A stretch of DNA of 64,000 nt, taken from contig NZ_CP016634.1 in NCBI RefSeq assembly GCF_002741075.1, positions 4,323,501-4,387,500 on the forward strand, read 5' to 3'. Made by a program: the position numbers and the translations under genes. Below are positions 38,765 to 46,179 of the stretch, one piece after another. How positions within the stretch are numbered: position 1 is the stretch's first letter; every line of letters starts with the position of its first letter. The notes beneath the pieces were generated by a model. That model was not told the DNA's origin, made no database searches, and saw nothing but the letters and a program-made list of their open reading frames with translations. The stretch comes from Pseudomonas putida. Lineage in GTDB: Bacteria; Pseudomonadota; Gammaproteobacteria; Pseudomonadales; Pseudomonadaceae.

Positions 38765-40519
38765 ATGCGCCAAGCGCAATCGCTGCATTTCTCCACCCAT
38801 GACGGTGTCGAGTTGCATTACCGCTACTGGCCCGCCACCCGCAACGAATACCAGCCACGCCGGGCCGTTGTGATGTTCCACCGAGGACACGAGCACGGCG
38901 GGCGCATGGCCCACCTGCCCAACGAACTGGACATGCCTGGCTACGATTTCTTTGCCTGGGACGCCCGAGGCCATGGCCAGTCGCCCGGTGCACGCGGCGA
39001 CAGTCCAGGCTTCGCCACCAGCGTGCGGGACGTGCAGACCTTCATCGAGCATATCCGCGACAGCCACGGCATCGCCGAGGCGGACATGGTGGTGCTGGCC
39101 CAGAGCGTGGGTGCCGTACTGGTGGCGACCTGGGCCCATGACTACGCGCCGAAGGTGCGTTGCCTGGTACTGGCCTCGCCGGCCTTCAAGGTCAAGCTCT
39201 ACGTGCCGTTCGCTCGCCCGGGCCTGAAGCTGCTTAAAGCGTTGCGTGGCAACTTCTTCGTCAACAGCTACGTCAAGCCACGCTTGCTGACCCACGACCC
39301 GGAACGGGTCATGTCCTACCTGGCCGATCCACTGATCAGCCGACCGATCTCGGTGACCATGTTGCTGGGCCTGTATGAAGCGGCCGACCGGGTGGTGGCC
39401 GACGCCCAGGCGATCCAACTGCCGACCCAACTGCTGGTGTCCGGCGCGGACCTTGTGGTCGAACGCCCACCCCAGGAGCGCTTCTTCGAGCGCCTGGGCA
39501 GTGCACGCAAGGAGATGCACGTTCTCCCGGGCTTTTTCCACGACACCCTCGGCGAGCGCGACCGGCCCCATGCCCTGGCACGGATCCAGCGCTTCGTCGC
39601 CCACTGCTTCGACGCGCCCGCAGCCCTGCCTTCGCTGCTCGACGCCGACAAGAGCGGCGCCAGTTGCGCTGAAGCCGAAAGCCTGGCTGCGCCCCTGCCG
39701 CGCAACTCGCCCCGCGAACTCTACTGGCGAGCCACCCGAGCCGGGCTGCGCCTGGGCAAGGGTTTCTCGGAAGGGGTGAAGCTGGGGTTCGACACCGGCT
39801 TCGACTCCGGCAGCACCCTGGACTACGTGTACCGCAACCAGCCCACCGGCAAAGGCAAGCTGGGCGAGCTGATCGACCAGAACTACCTCAACGCCATCGG
39901 CTGGCGCGGCATCCGCCAACGCAAGCTGCATGTGGAGGAACTGCTGCGTGAGGCCATCCGACGCCTGCGTGAGCTGCAACGCCCGGTGCACATCGTCGAC
40001 ATCGCGGCAGGCCATGGCCGCTACATTCTCGAAGCCCTGCAGGAGCAGGAGCAGGTGCCCGACTCGATCCTGCTACGCGACTACAGCGAGCTGAACGTCC
40101 AGCAAGGCAACGCACTGATCGGTGAGAAAGGCCTGAGCGAGGTCGCCCGCTTCGTCCAGGGCGATGCCTTCGACCGTCAGAGCCTGGCCAGCCTCGACCC
40201 CCACCCGACCCTGGCGGTGGTGTCGGGCCTCTACGAGCTGTTCGCCAGCAATGACCTGGTGGGCAACTCCCTGGCAGGCCTGGCCGATGCTGTCCAGCCT
40301 GGCGGCTACCTGGTGTACACCGGCCAACCCTGGCACCCGCAACTGGAGATGATCGCCCGCGCCCTGACCAGCCATCGCGATGGCCAGGCCTGGGTTATGC
40401 GGCGGCGCAGCCAAGCGGAGATGGACCAGTTGGTAGAGGCGGCAGGCTTTCGCAAGATCACCCAGCGCATCGATGAGTGGGGCATCTTCAGTGTCAGCCT
40501 GGCGCAACGGGTGGACTGA
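38765..40519 (+). CDS. ynbC: Fusion of alpha/beta hydrolase and SAM methyltransferase, YnbC-like
   Basis: A 584-aa two-domain protein, like E. coli YnbC. Residues 1-290 are a monoacylglycerol-lipase-type hydrolase with nucleophile Ser114 in AQSVGA and likely Asp229 and His259. Residues 365-584 are a class I methyltransferase with motif VDIAAGHGRY at 411-420. A linker holds the conserved GFDTGFDSGSTLDYVYRNQP block. It could deacylate and methylate the same lipid (inference). It starts 30 bases after ynbA, with an AAGGA site, and its stop overlaps the ynbD start (TGATG). Confidence 0.88.
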   Translation: MRQAQSLHFSTHDGVELHYRYWPATRNEYQPRRAVVMFHRGHEHGGRMAHLPNELDMPGYDFFAWDARGHGQSPGARGDSPGFATSVRDVQTFIEHIRDSHGIAEADMVVLAQSVGAVLVATWAHDYAPKVRCLVLASPAFKVKLYVPFARPGLKLLKALRGNFFVNSYVKPRLLTHDPERVMSYLADPLISRPISVTMLLGLYEAADRVVADAQAIQLPTQLLVSGADLVVERPPQERFFERLGSARKEMHVLPGFFHDTLGERDRPHALARIQRFVAHCFDAPAALPSLLDADKSGASCAEAESLAAPLPRNSPRELYWRATRAGLRLGKGFSEGVKLGFDTGFDSGSTLDYVYRNQPTGKGKLGELIDQNYLNAIGWRGIRQRKLHVEELLREAIRRLRELQRPVHIVDIAAGHGRYILEALQEQEQVPDSILLRDYSELNVQQGNALIGEKGLSEVARFVQGDAFDRQSLASLDPHPTLAVVSGLYELFASNDLVGNSLAGLADAVQPGGYLVYTGQPWHPQLEMIARALTSHRDGQAWVMRRRSQAEMDQLVEAAGFRKITQRIDEWGIFSVSLAQRVD

Positions 40520-41877
40520 TGGCGCGCGAACCCGGGTTGATCCGCCGAGGCGTGCTCTGGCTGTTGCTGCTGGCGCCGTTCTTCTTTCTCAGCTACGGCC
40601 TGGTCAACAGCCACACCGCCTCCCGCGACGACGTTGGCAGCCTGGTCTTCGGCTGGGAGGAGCAGACGCCTCTTTGGCCGTGGACGATCGTGCCCTACTG
40701 GTCCATTGATCTGCTCTACGGACTGTCCTTCCTGCTGCCAACCAGCCGCCGGGAAATGGACCGTCATGCCCTGGCGCTGCTGAGCGCGCAGGTCATCAGT
40801 GTCAGTTGCTTCTTGCTCTGGCCGTTGCGTTTCACCTTCGAGCGCCCGGCGCTGGACGGTGTGTTCGGCTGGTTGTTCGATGTGCTGATGGGCTTCGACA
40901 AACCCTTCAACCAGGCCCCCTCGCTGCATATTGCCCTGCTCGTGATCATCTGGACGATGTTCGCCCGGCATATCCATCGCCAGCCTTGGCGTTGGCTTAT
41001 GCACGGGTGGATGGCGCTGATCGGGGTGTCGGTGATGACCACCTGGCAACATCACTTCATCGATCTGCCCACTGGGGCGCTGGCGGGGCTGGTCTGCGTC
41101 TGGCTGTGGCCACGGGAGGGCGATGTGCCGCTGCAGGCGGCACGCCTGACCCGGGATACTCGGCGTTGGCGGCTTGCGCTGTACTACGGGATCGGGGCGT
41201 TGTTGTGCGCGGCGTTGGCGCTGCACTTGGCGGGTGCCTGGCTGTGGCTGTTGTGGCCGGCCGTTTCGCTGCTGATGGTGGCGCTGAACTATGCCGTGTT
41301 CGGTGCCGACGGTTTCCAGAAAGGCGCAGATGGGCGGTTGTCCAACGCCGCCAGCTGGTTGCTGGCGCCTTACCTGTTGGGCGCCTGGCTCAACTCGCGA
41401 ATATGGACGCGCAAACGGCCACAAGCCGATGAGGTGTGCGATGGGGTGTATCTGGGGCGCATTCCCGAGTTCGGCGCGGCCTCGTCGTTCAATGCCGTGG
41501 TTGACCTGACGGCTGAACTGCCGTGCTTTGCCTGTGCCGACGCATTCGCGGGTAAACCCGCGAATGGGCCGAGCCAGACAATGCAAATGCCTGCACATTA
41601 CACCTGCCTGCCAACCCTGGACCTGATCGTCCCGGATACCAACCTGCTCAAACAGGCCGCCGAGGCCATCGAGCGTCTGCGCCAGCAAGGCCCGGTGCTG
41701 GTCTGCTGCGCCCTGGGCTATTCCCGCAGCGCCAGTGCAGTGGCCGCCTGGTTGGTACACAGCGGCCGTTGCACCAGCGTCACCCAGGCCGAAGCGCTGA
41801 TCCGCAAGGCCCGCCCCAGTATCGTGTTGCATCCAGGCCATCGCATAGTGCTCCAACAATTGGAGGCCCAGCCATGA
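40519..41877 (+). CDS. ynbD: Fusion of PAP2 and dual-specificity phosphatases, YnbD-like
   Basis: A 452-aa membrane protein with two phosphatase modules. The N-terminal PAP2-type part has PSLH at 134-137 and HHFIDLP near 178-184, as in lipid phosphatases. The C-terminal part is a cysteine phosphatase with C397-x5-R403 (CCALGYSRS), where the usual preceding His is Cys. Between them, residues about 342-350 are encoded by a full REP palindrome lying in frame. The start overlaps the ynbC stop by one base and the stop overlaps the next start. Phosphate removal from a lipid intermediate is the natural role. Confidence 0.85.
   Translation: MAREPGLIRRGVLWLLLLAPFFFLSYGLVNSHTASRDDVGSLVFGWEEQTPLWPWTIVPYWSIDLLYGLSFLLPTSRREMDRHALALLSAQVISVSCFLLWPLRFTFERPALDGVFGWLFDVLMGFDKPFNQAPSLHIALLVIIWTMFARHIHRQPWRWLMHGWMALIGVSVMTTWQHHFIDLPTGALAGLVCVWLWPREGDVPLQAARLTRDTRRWRLALYYGIGALLCAALALHLAGAWLWLLWPAVSLLMVALNYAVFGADGFQKGADGRLSNAASWLLAPYLLGAWLNSRIWTRKRPQADEVCDGVYLGRIPEFGAASSFNAVVDLTAELPCFACADAFAGKPANGPSQTMQMPAHYTCLPTLDLIVPDTNLLKQAAEAIERLRQQGPVLVCCALGYSRSASAVAAWLVHSGRCTSVTQAEALIRKARPSIVLHPGHRIVLQQLEAQP
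41543..41566. repeat. REP palindrome inside a coding sequence
   Basis: A perfect 10-bp stem around TAAA, identical in core to the intergenic REP elements, lies in frame within ynbD and adds no stop codon. Confidence 0.75.
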
Positions 41878-42302
41878 ACCTGCATCTGGTGGCCAGCCTG
41901 CTGGGGCGCGGCCGACAGCTCGAACGTCTGTCAGATGGCATCACGCTGCTGGCCCTGGCCTACGGTCTGGCACCTCTGGTGACCCACCTGCCCCCGTTGG
42001 CCAGTGCGGTCTGCGCGGTGTTGCTGGGGCTGGGGCTGCTGCACAAGTACTGGGCGATCCGCGTGGCCCTGGACGCCGGGCTGTTCGCCCGGCTCGCCAC
42101 CAGCACCGACCTCGCAATCGATACCCAGGCCCTGGATCGCGCCCTGTTCGACTTGAACCTCAAGCCCCACGCCCACGACGCACGTGACTGGCCCACCCGC
42201 AGCCAAGGCGCACTGAGCCTGCTGCGACGCCAAGCGCTGTGCCTTGCCGCGCAAGTCGTGCTGGCCCTGACTACCCTGCTGATACTCTCTTTCACCGGAT
42301 AA
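41874..42302 (+). CDS. Unknown two-helix membrane protein of the lipid operon
   Basis: I recognise no family. The 142-aa protein has a central hydrophobic stretch (residues about 20-60, probably two helices) and a C-terminal helix (about 122-140). In between is a soluble segment rich in Asp/Leu (ALDRALFDLNLKPHAHDARDW). It starts within the ynbD stop (ATGA overlap) and ends 10 bases before the acyltransferase, so it is an integral part of the operon. E. coli ynbABCD has no counterpart that I know. It may scaffold the pathway or sense the lipid. Confidence 0.75.
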   Translation: MNLHLVASLLGRGRQLERLSDGITLLALAYGLAPLVTHLPPLASAVCAVLLGLGLLHKYWAIRVALDAGLFARLATSTDLAIDTQALDRALFDLNLKPHAHDARDWPTRSQGALSLLRRQALCLAAQVVLALTTLLILSFTG

Positions 42303-42312
42303 GCATCGCGCC

Positions 42313-42936
42313 ATGTTCGCTGCCCTGACCGCTTTTGCCATCACCTCTGCCGCACGCCTGATCACCGGTGCCCGCGCCCTCTGGCTCGGTTGCACACCGC
42401 ACCCCAGGCAGCGCCTTTATTTTGCCAACCACAGCAGCCACGGCGACTTCGTGCTGCTCTGGGCCTCGCTACCCGAACCCTTGCGCCGCCACACCCGCCC
42501 CGTGGCAGGGGCCGACTACTGGGCCAAGCCTGGCATTCGGGACTTTCTGATCCGCAGGGTGTTCGACGCCGTGCTGATCGACCGCCAGCGCGGCGAGGGC
42601 CAAGACAATCCCCTGCAGCCGGTGCTCGACGCCCTGGGCCAGGGCGACTCGCTGATCTTCTTCCCCGAAGGCACCCGCAACCTCAGCGATGAACCACTGC
42701 TGCCGTTCAAGAGTGGCCTGTTCCACCTGGCCTCGGCCCACCCGGATATCGAGCTGGTGCCGGTGTGGATCGCCAACCTCAACCGCGTCATGCCTAAAGG
42801 CCGCGCGCTGCCTTTGCCACTGCTGTGCACCCTGAGCTTCGGCGACCCCCTGCACCTGCTGCCCGACGAGCGCAAGCAGGCCTTTCTCGAACGGGCCAGC
42901 CAGGCCCTGCTGAACCTGGCCCCGAAGGATGCCTGA
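42313..42936 (+). CDS. PlsC-type lysophospholipid acyltransferase
   Basis: A 207-aa acyl-CoA/ACP-dependent acyltransferase. It has the catalytic H-x4-D motif at His40-Asp45 (NHSSHGDF) and the FPEGTR substrate motif at 117-122. It is shorter than PlsC proper and carries an N-terminal membrane-interacting segment. It ends one base before the ynbB-like start. In this operon it may make the phosphatidate that the CDP step then activates, or re-acylate the product (inference). Confidence 0.88.
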   Translation: MFAALTAFAITSAARLITGARALWLGCTPHPRQRLYFANHSSHGDFVLLWASLPEPLRRHTRPVAGADYWAKPGIRDFLIRRVFDAVLIDRQRGEGQDNPLQPVLDALGQGDSLIFFPEGTRNLSDEPLLPFKSGLFHLASAHPDIELVPVWIANLNRVMPKGRALPLPLLCTLSFGDPLHLLPDERKQAFLERASQALLNLAPKDA

Positions 42937-42937
42937 G

Positions 42938-43870
42938 ATGGACGACAACACCCTATCCCTGTTCGCCGGTATCGGCGCCCTGCTTGTGCTCGCCAGCGTG
43001 ATCGGCCGCCTGCTCAAATGGCGCGCCGGCTCCGCGCCGCATGCGGTGATCGACAACCTCAACGCACGCATCAACGCCTGGTGGGCGATGGTGCTGGTGA
43101 TCGGCATCGCATTCGTGTTCGGCAAGTACGGGGTGATCGTATTGTTCTACTTCGTCTCGTTCTATGCCCTGCGCGAGTTCATGACCCTCACGCCCACCCG
43201 ACGCAGCGATTACCCGGCATTGGTGGCGGCCTTCTACGTGGCGTTGCCGGTGCAGTACCTGTTGATCGCCATGGACTGGTACGGCTTGTTCAGCATTTTC
43301 ATCCCGGTGTACCTGTTCCTGTTCCTGCCGATCCTGGCAAGTTTCGGTGGCGATACCACCCGCTTTCTCGAGCGCGCCTCCAAGGTGCAATGGGGGTTGA
43401 TGATCGCGGTGTACTGCCTGTCCTCGGTGCCGGCGCTGATGACCTTGGACATCCCCGGCTACGAAGGCCGCAACCTGCTGCTGATCGCCTGGCTGATCCT
43501 GGTGGTGCAGATCAGCGATGTGTTGCAGTACGTGTGCGGCAAGCTGTTCGGCAAGCGTAAGGTGGCGCCCAACCTGTCACCCTCCAAGACCGTCGAAGGG
43601 CTGGCCGGCGGCATTGTCCTGGCCACACTGGTGGGTGCCTCGCTGTGCTGGATCACCCCCTTCAGCTTCTGGCAGGCAGCGCTGATGGCGCTGATGGTCA
43701 ATGCCATGGGGTTCTTTGGTGGGCTGGTGATGTCGGCGATCAAGCGCGACCGCGGGGTGAAGGATTGGGGGCATATGATCGAAGGACACGGCGGCATGCT
43801 CGACCGCATGGACTCGGTGTGCTTCGCAGCGCCGGTGTTCTTCCACTTCGTGCGGTATTGGTGGGCGTAG
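42938..43870 (+). CDS. ynbB: Phosphatidate cytidylyltransferase, YnbB/CdsA family
   Basis: Last gene of the lipid operon. Polytopic membrane enzyme expected to make CDP-diacylglycerol from phosphatidate and CTP. It is 310 aa with about eight helices. The CdsA signature is complete near the end: SAIKRDRGVKDWGHMIEGHGGMLDRMD in sense (key residues Lys-Arg-Asp, Lys-Asp, His-Gly-Gly, Asp-Arg-x-Asp). It is distinct from the housekeeping CdsA and close to E. coli YnbB, including the FYFVSFYALREFMTL region. Confidence 0.88.
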   Translation: MDDNTLSLFAGIGALLVLASVIGRLLKWRAGSAPHAVIDNLNARINAWWAMVLVIGIAFVFGKYGVIVLFYFVSFYALREFMTLTPTRRSDYPALVAAFYVALPVQYLLIAMDWYGLFSIFIPVYLFLFLPILASFGGDTTRFLERASKVQWGLMIAVYCLSSVPALMTLDIPGYEGRNLLLIAWLILVVQISDVLQYVCGKLFGKRKVAPNLSPSKTVEGLAGGIVLATLVGASLCWITPFSFWQAALMALMVNAMGFFGGLVMSAIKRDRGVKDWGHMIEGHGGMLDRMDSVCFAAPVFFHFVRYWWA

Positions 43871-43910
43871 GGCCATACCCCCAGGGGGTATCCAACAAGG
43901 CTGGTTCGAC

Positions 43911-43972
43911 GGCCTATCGCAGGCTTCGTCTGCTACCCGCGTGGTGAGAGCTGACGAACCCTGCGATGGGCC
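43911..43972. repeat. Palindromic CATCGCAGG-type element, copy 2
   Basis: GGCCTATCGCAGG (43911-43923) pairs with CCTGCGATGGGCC (43960-43972). Same arms as the element at 31308-31378 but with a different loop. It lies between the lipid operon and dmeR, which converge. Confidence 0.6.
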
Positions 43973-43991
43973 GCAGCGTGGCTCCATATCG

Positions 43992-44267
43992 TCATTTGAG
44001 GTAAGAGCGCAACAACGAGGCGACCTTGTCGGCCTCCTCCTGGCGTTGTTCGGCGCTCAGGTCATCGGCCACCAGATGCTCACGGATATGCCCTTCCATC
44101 ACTTCGGCCATCAACCCGTTCACCGCACCACGCACAGCGGCGATCTGCTGCAGGATCGCCAGGCAGTCCTTGTCCTGCTCCAGGGCGCTCTCCAGGGCTG
44201 CGGCCTGGCCCTTGATCTTGCGCACGCGGGTCAGCAGTTGCTTCTTGCTCTTGATGGTATGTGCCAT
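43992..44267 (-). CDS. dmeR: RcnR/CsoR-family nickel/cobalt-responsive repressor
   Basis: All-helical DUF156 repressor of 91 aa. All four metal ligands of E. coli RcnR are present at the same numbers: His3, Cys35, His60 and His64. It is therefore a probable Co/Ni sensor rather than a copper (CsoR) or formaldehyde (FrmR) sensor, though other positions resemble FrmR. The start at 44267 places His3 correctly; two more codons groups upstream (to 44282) would displace it. It is divergent from a DmeF-type efflux gene with a clear operator between them. Confidence 0.88.
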   Translation of the reverse strand: MAHTIKSKKQLLTRVRKIKGQAAALESALEQDKDCLAILQQIAAVRGAVNGLMAEVMEGHIREHLVADDLSAEQRQEEADKVASLLRSYLK

Positions 44268-44288
44268 ACAGTTCCGCACCACTCTAGG

Positions 44289-44307
44289 TATACTGGGGTA
44301 TAGTATA
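44289..44307. promoter_or_regulatory. Operator for the RcnR-type repressor
   Basis: TATACT-GGGGTAT-AGTATA is an inverted repeat with a G tract between its arms, as in RcnR sites (TACT-G6-N-AGTA). It lies 22 bases from the repressor start and 31 from the efflux gene start. Confidence 0.7.
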
Positions 44308-44337
44308 TTTCACCTATCTACCGGAGCATGATAAACC

Positions 44338-45276
44338 ATGGCGGCGCCAATCTCAGACAAGTGGCTGCACAGCCATCAGTTCCATACCAGCAACCTCGGC
44401 GCCGAGCGCAAGACACGCCTGGCCGTCTGGCTCACGGCAGTGATGATGGTGGCGGAGATCGCCGGCGGCTGGTACTTCAACTCCATGGCGCTGTTGGCCG
44501 ACGGTTGGCATATGAGCTCCCACGCCCTAGCCCTTGGGCTGTCGCTGCTGGCCTATGCTGCCGCACGACGCTTCGCCCGGGACCGGCGCTTCGCGTTCGG
44601 CACTTGGAAGATCGAGATCCTCGGCGGCTACTCCAGTGCCCTGCTCCTGTTGGGCGTGGCCGGGCTCATGGCCTTCCAGTCCATAGAGCGGCTGCTAGCT
44701 CCGGGGCCGATCCACTATGACCAGGCCATTACCCTCGCCGTCCTGGGCCTTGGCGTGAACCTCGTTTGTGCCTGGCTGCTGCGCGACGATCACCACCACG
44801 ATCATCACCATGACCATCATCATGATCATGACCATCACCACCACCACGACCTCAACCTGCGCTCGGCCTACCTGCACGTGATGGCCGACGCCGCGACCTC
44901 GGTCCTGGCGATCATCGCACTGCTGGCCGGCAAGTTCTGGGGCGCCGCCTGGCTCGACCCGGTAATGGGTCTGCTGGGAGCGGTGCTGGTGGCGGTGTGG
45001 GCCAAAGGCCTGCTGCGAGACACTGGGCGGGTGCTGCTGGATGCCGAGATGGACGCACCTGTCGTCGAGGAGATTCACCGAGTCGTGGCCCAACTGCCGG
45101 TACCCGCCACCCTTACCGACCTACATGTGTGGCGCGTCGGCAAGGACCAGTACGCCTGTATCCTGAGCCTGGCAGCGGCAGGCACCCTGAGCGCCGATAC
45201 CGTGCGCCATGCACTGGCCATCCATGAGGAGTTGGCGCACATCACGGTCGAGGTCAACGCGATGTCCATCGCCTGA
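44338..45276 (+). CDS. dmeF: DmeF-type cation diffusion facilitator
   Basis: Inner-membrane proton-coupled metal efflux protein of 312 aa with six helices and a cytoplasmic C-terminal domain. The TM2 motif is DGWHMSSH (Asp55, His58, His62), where zinc CDFs have a His-x3-Asp; TM5 keeps HVMAD (His180, Asp184). That pattern fits DmeF (cobalt/nickel). A tract of residues 151-171 consists only of His and Asp, a metal-binding loop between helices IV and V. It is divergent from its probable repressor gene. Confidence 0.9.
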   Translation: MAAPISDKWLHSHQFHTSNLGAERKTRLAVWLTAVMMVAEIAGGWYFNSMALLADGWHMSSHALALGLSLLAYAAARRFARDRRFAFGTWKIEILGGYSSALLLLGVAGLMAFQSIERLLAPGPIHYDQAITLAVLGLGVNLVCAWLLRDDHHHDHHHDHHHDHDHHHHHDLNLRSAYLHVMADAATSVLAIIALLAGKFWGAAWLDPVMGLLGAVLVAVWAKGLLRDTGRVLLDAEMDAPVVEEIHRVVAQLPVPATLTDLHVWRVGKDQYACILSLAAAGTLSADTVRHALAIHEELAHITVEVNAMSIA

Positions 45277-45591
45277 GGGTGATTGCTAGGGTGTGCCTTC
45301 AGCAGGCACCCCCTGACCGATCCACAACTGCTCGCCACCTAGGGTCTGAATGAACGTCTTGAGACTAAGGTCAGGCAAGGCGGTCGGATTCGCGCTCGAC
45401 TTTACGGGCTGTAAATGAGCATTCCGACGCTGTTTTCAACGCAGCCTCACCAAGTATCAAGGCTTTTCGTACAGAGCCTCGTCATGCCCATATAGCGCAT
45501 CCAGACACCTGGGCGTCGAGCCCAGGCAACTCCAGAGCCAGCACAGGCCCTATGGTGACGTGTCATTCAGCCACTTACCTGGGAACCTGCC
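45277..45591. other. Gene-free stretch with an IS-derived element
   Basis: The 315 bases hold the MITE-like element 45343-45478 and the cupin promoter region. No further gene is seen. Confidence 0.6.
45343..45478. repeat. MITE-like element with terminal inverted repeats, copy 2
   Basis: The left end GGTCTGAATGAACGTCTTGA and the reverse complement of the right end (GGCTCTGTACGAAAAGCCTT) align at about 19 of 26 columns as imperfect inverted repeats. The element has no open frame of note. No clear target duplication is seen. Its right half is repeated at positions 1-50. Confidence 0.6.
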
Positions 45592-45936
45592 ATGTCCGAC
45601 TTCATCACCGTCCTGCGCGAAACCTGCCCGACTCCGGCCCTGAACGCCACCCCGTGGAAGCGCATCGGCGGCAACCCGCAGACCGTCAACCTGAACGCCT
45701 ACCTCTCTGCCGATGGCAGCAAGATCATGGGCACCTGGATCTGCACCCCCGGCAAGTTCGAGATCAACTATGAGAAGTGGGAGTTCTGCCACTTCCTCGA
45801 AGGCTACGTGATCATCACCCCGGAAGGTGAAGAGCCCAAGCACCTGAAGGCAGGCGATGTGTTCATCATCGAACCCGGCCTGAAAGGCACCTGGGAAGTG
45901 GTCGAGACCGTGCGCAAGTACTTCGTCTTCGCCTGA
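45592..45936 (+). CDS. Small cupin (DUF861/cupin_3-like)
   Basis: A 114-aa single cupin of the type seen in ureidoglycine aminohydrolase-like and sugar-sensing proteins: WICTPGKFEINYEKWEFCHFLEGYVIITPEG then GDVFIIEPGLKGTWEVVETVRKYF. Only one of the usual metal His residues is obvious (CHFLEG). Cytoplasmic, no signal peptide. The reaction is unknown. A weak GGGAA-type site precedes the ATG. It stands alone after the MITE-like element. Confidence 0.8.
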   Translation: MSDFITVLRETCPTPALNATPWKRIGGNPQTVNLNAYLSADGSKIMGTWICTPGKFEINYEKWEFCHFLEGYVIITPEGEEPKHLKAGDVFIIEPGLKGTWEVVETVRKYFVFA

Positions 45937-45992
45937 TGCCAAAGCCCTTTCGCCGGGCCTTCCATAGCGCAGACAGTTGAGCACGACTCGAC

Positions 45993-46063
45993 CCTGTGGG
46001 GTTTACCCGCGAATGTGGTGCTACAGCCGCTACAGTGTTCGCGGGTGAACCCGCTCCTACAGG
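45993..46063. repeat. Inverted REP pair (BIME)
   Basis: CCTGTGGGGTTTACCCGCGAA faces TTCGCGGGTGAACCCGC followed by TCCTACAGG, between the cupin and mmsB, which converge. Confidence 0.75.
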
Positions 46064-46102
46064 ACTATGCAGCGCTCAAGAAATCGAGCACGAAAAAAAT
46101 CG

Positions 46103-46147
46103 CGAGGCAGGTGCCCTTCCCTCTGGTGCGCAGTTACAGAGGGAAGG
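46103..46147 (-). terminator. Probable terminator of mmsAB
   Basis: A perfect 11-bp stem (46115-46125 with 46137-46147) follows the mmsB stop on the minus strand. A run of seven T lies six to twelve bases beyond it. Confidence 0.55.
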
Positions 46148-46179
46148 TCACCTGACCCGCGATAAATTCACCTCGCTCG

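Noticed and set aside
38168..40015. 615-aa minus-strand open frame opposite the lipid operon
   Set aside because: Antisense shadow; the plus-strand genes match known families end to end.
40306..41859. 517-aa minus-strand open frame opposite ynbD
   Set aside because: Gln/Arg/Pro-rich shadow with no recognisable domain, opposite a coding frame with two phosphatase motifs.
44797..44865. CAT/CAC-rich repeat as a microsatellite or CRISPR-like array
   Set aside because: It encodes the His/Asp metal-binding loop of the DmeF-type transporter; there are no spacers.
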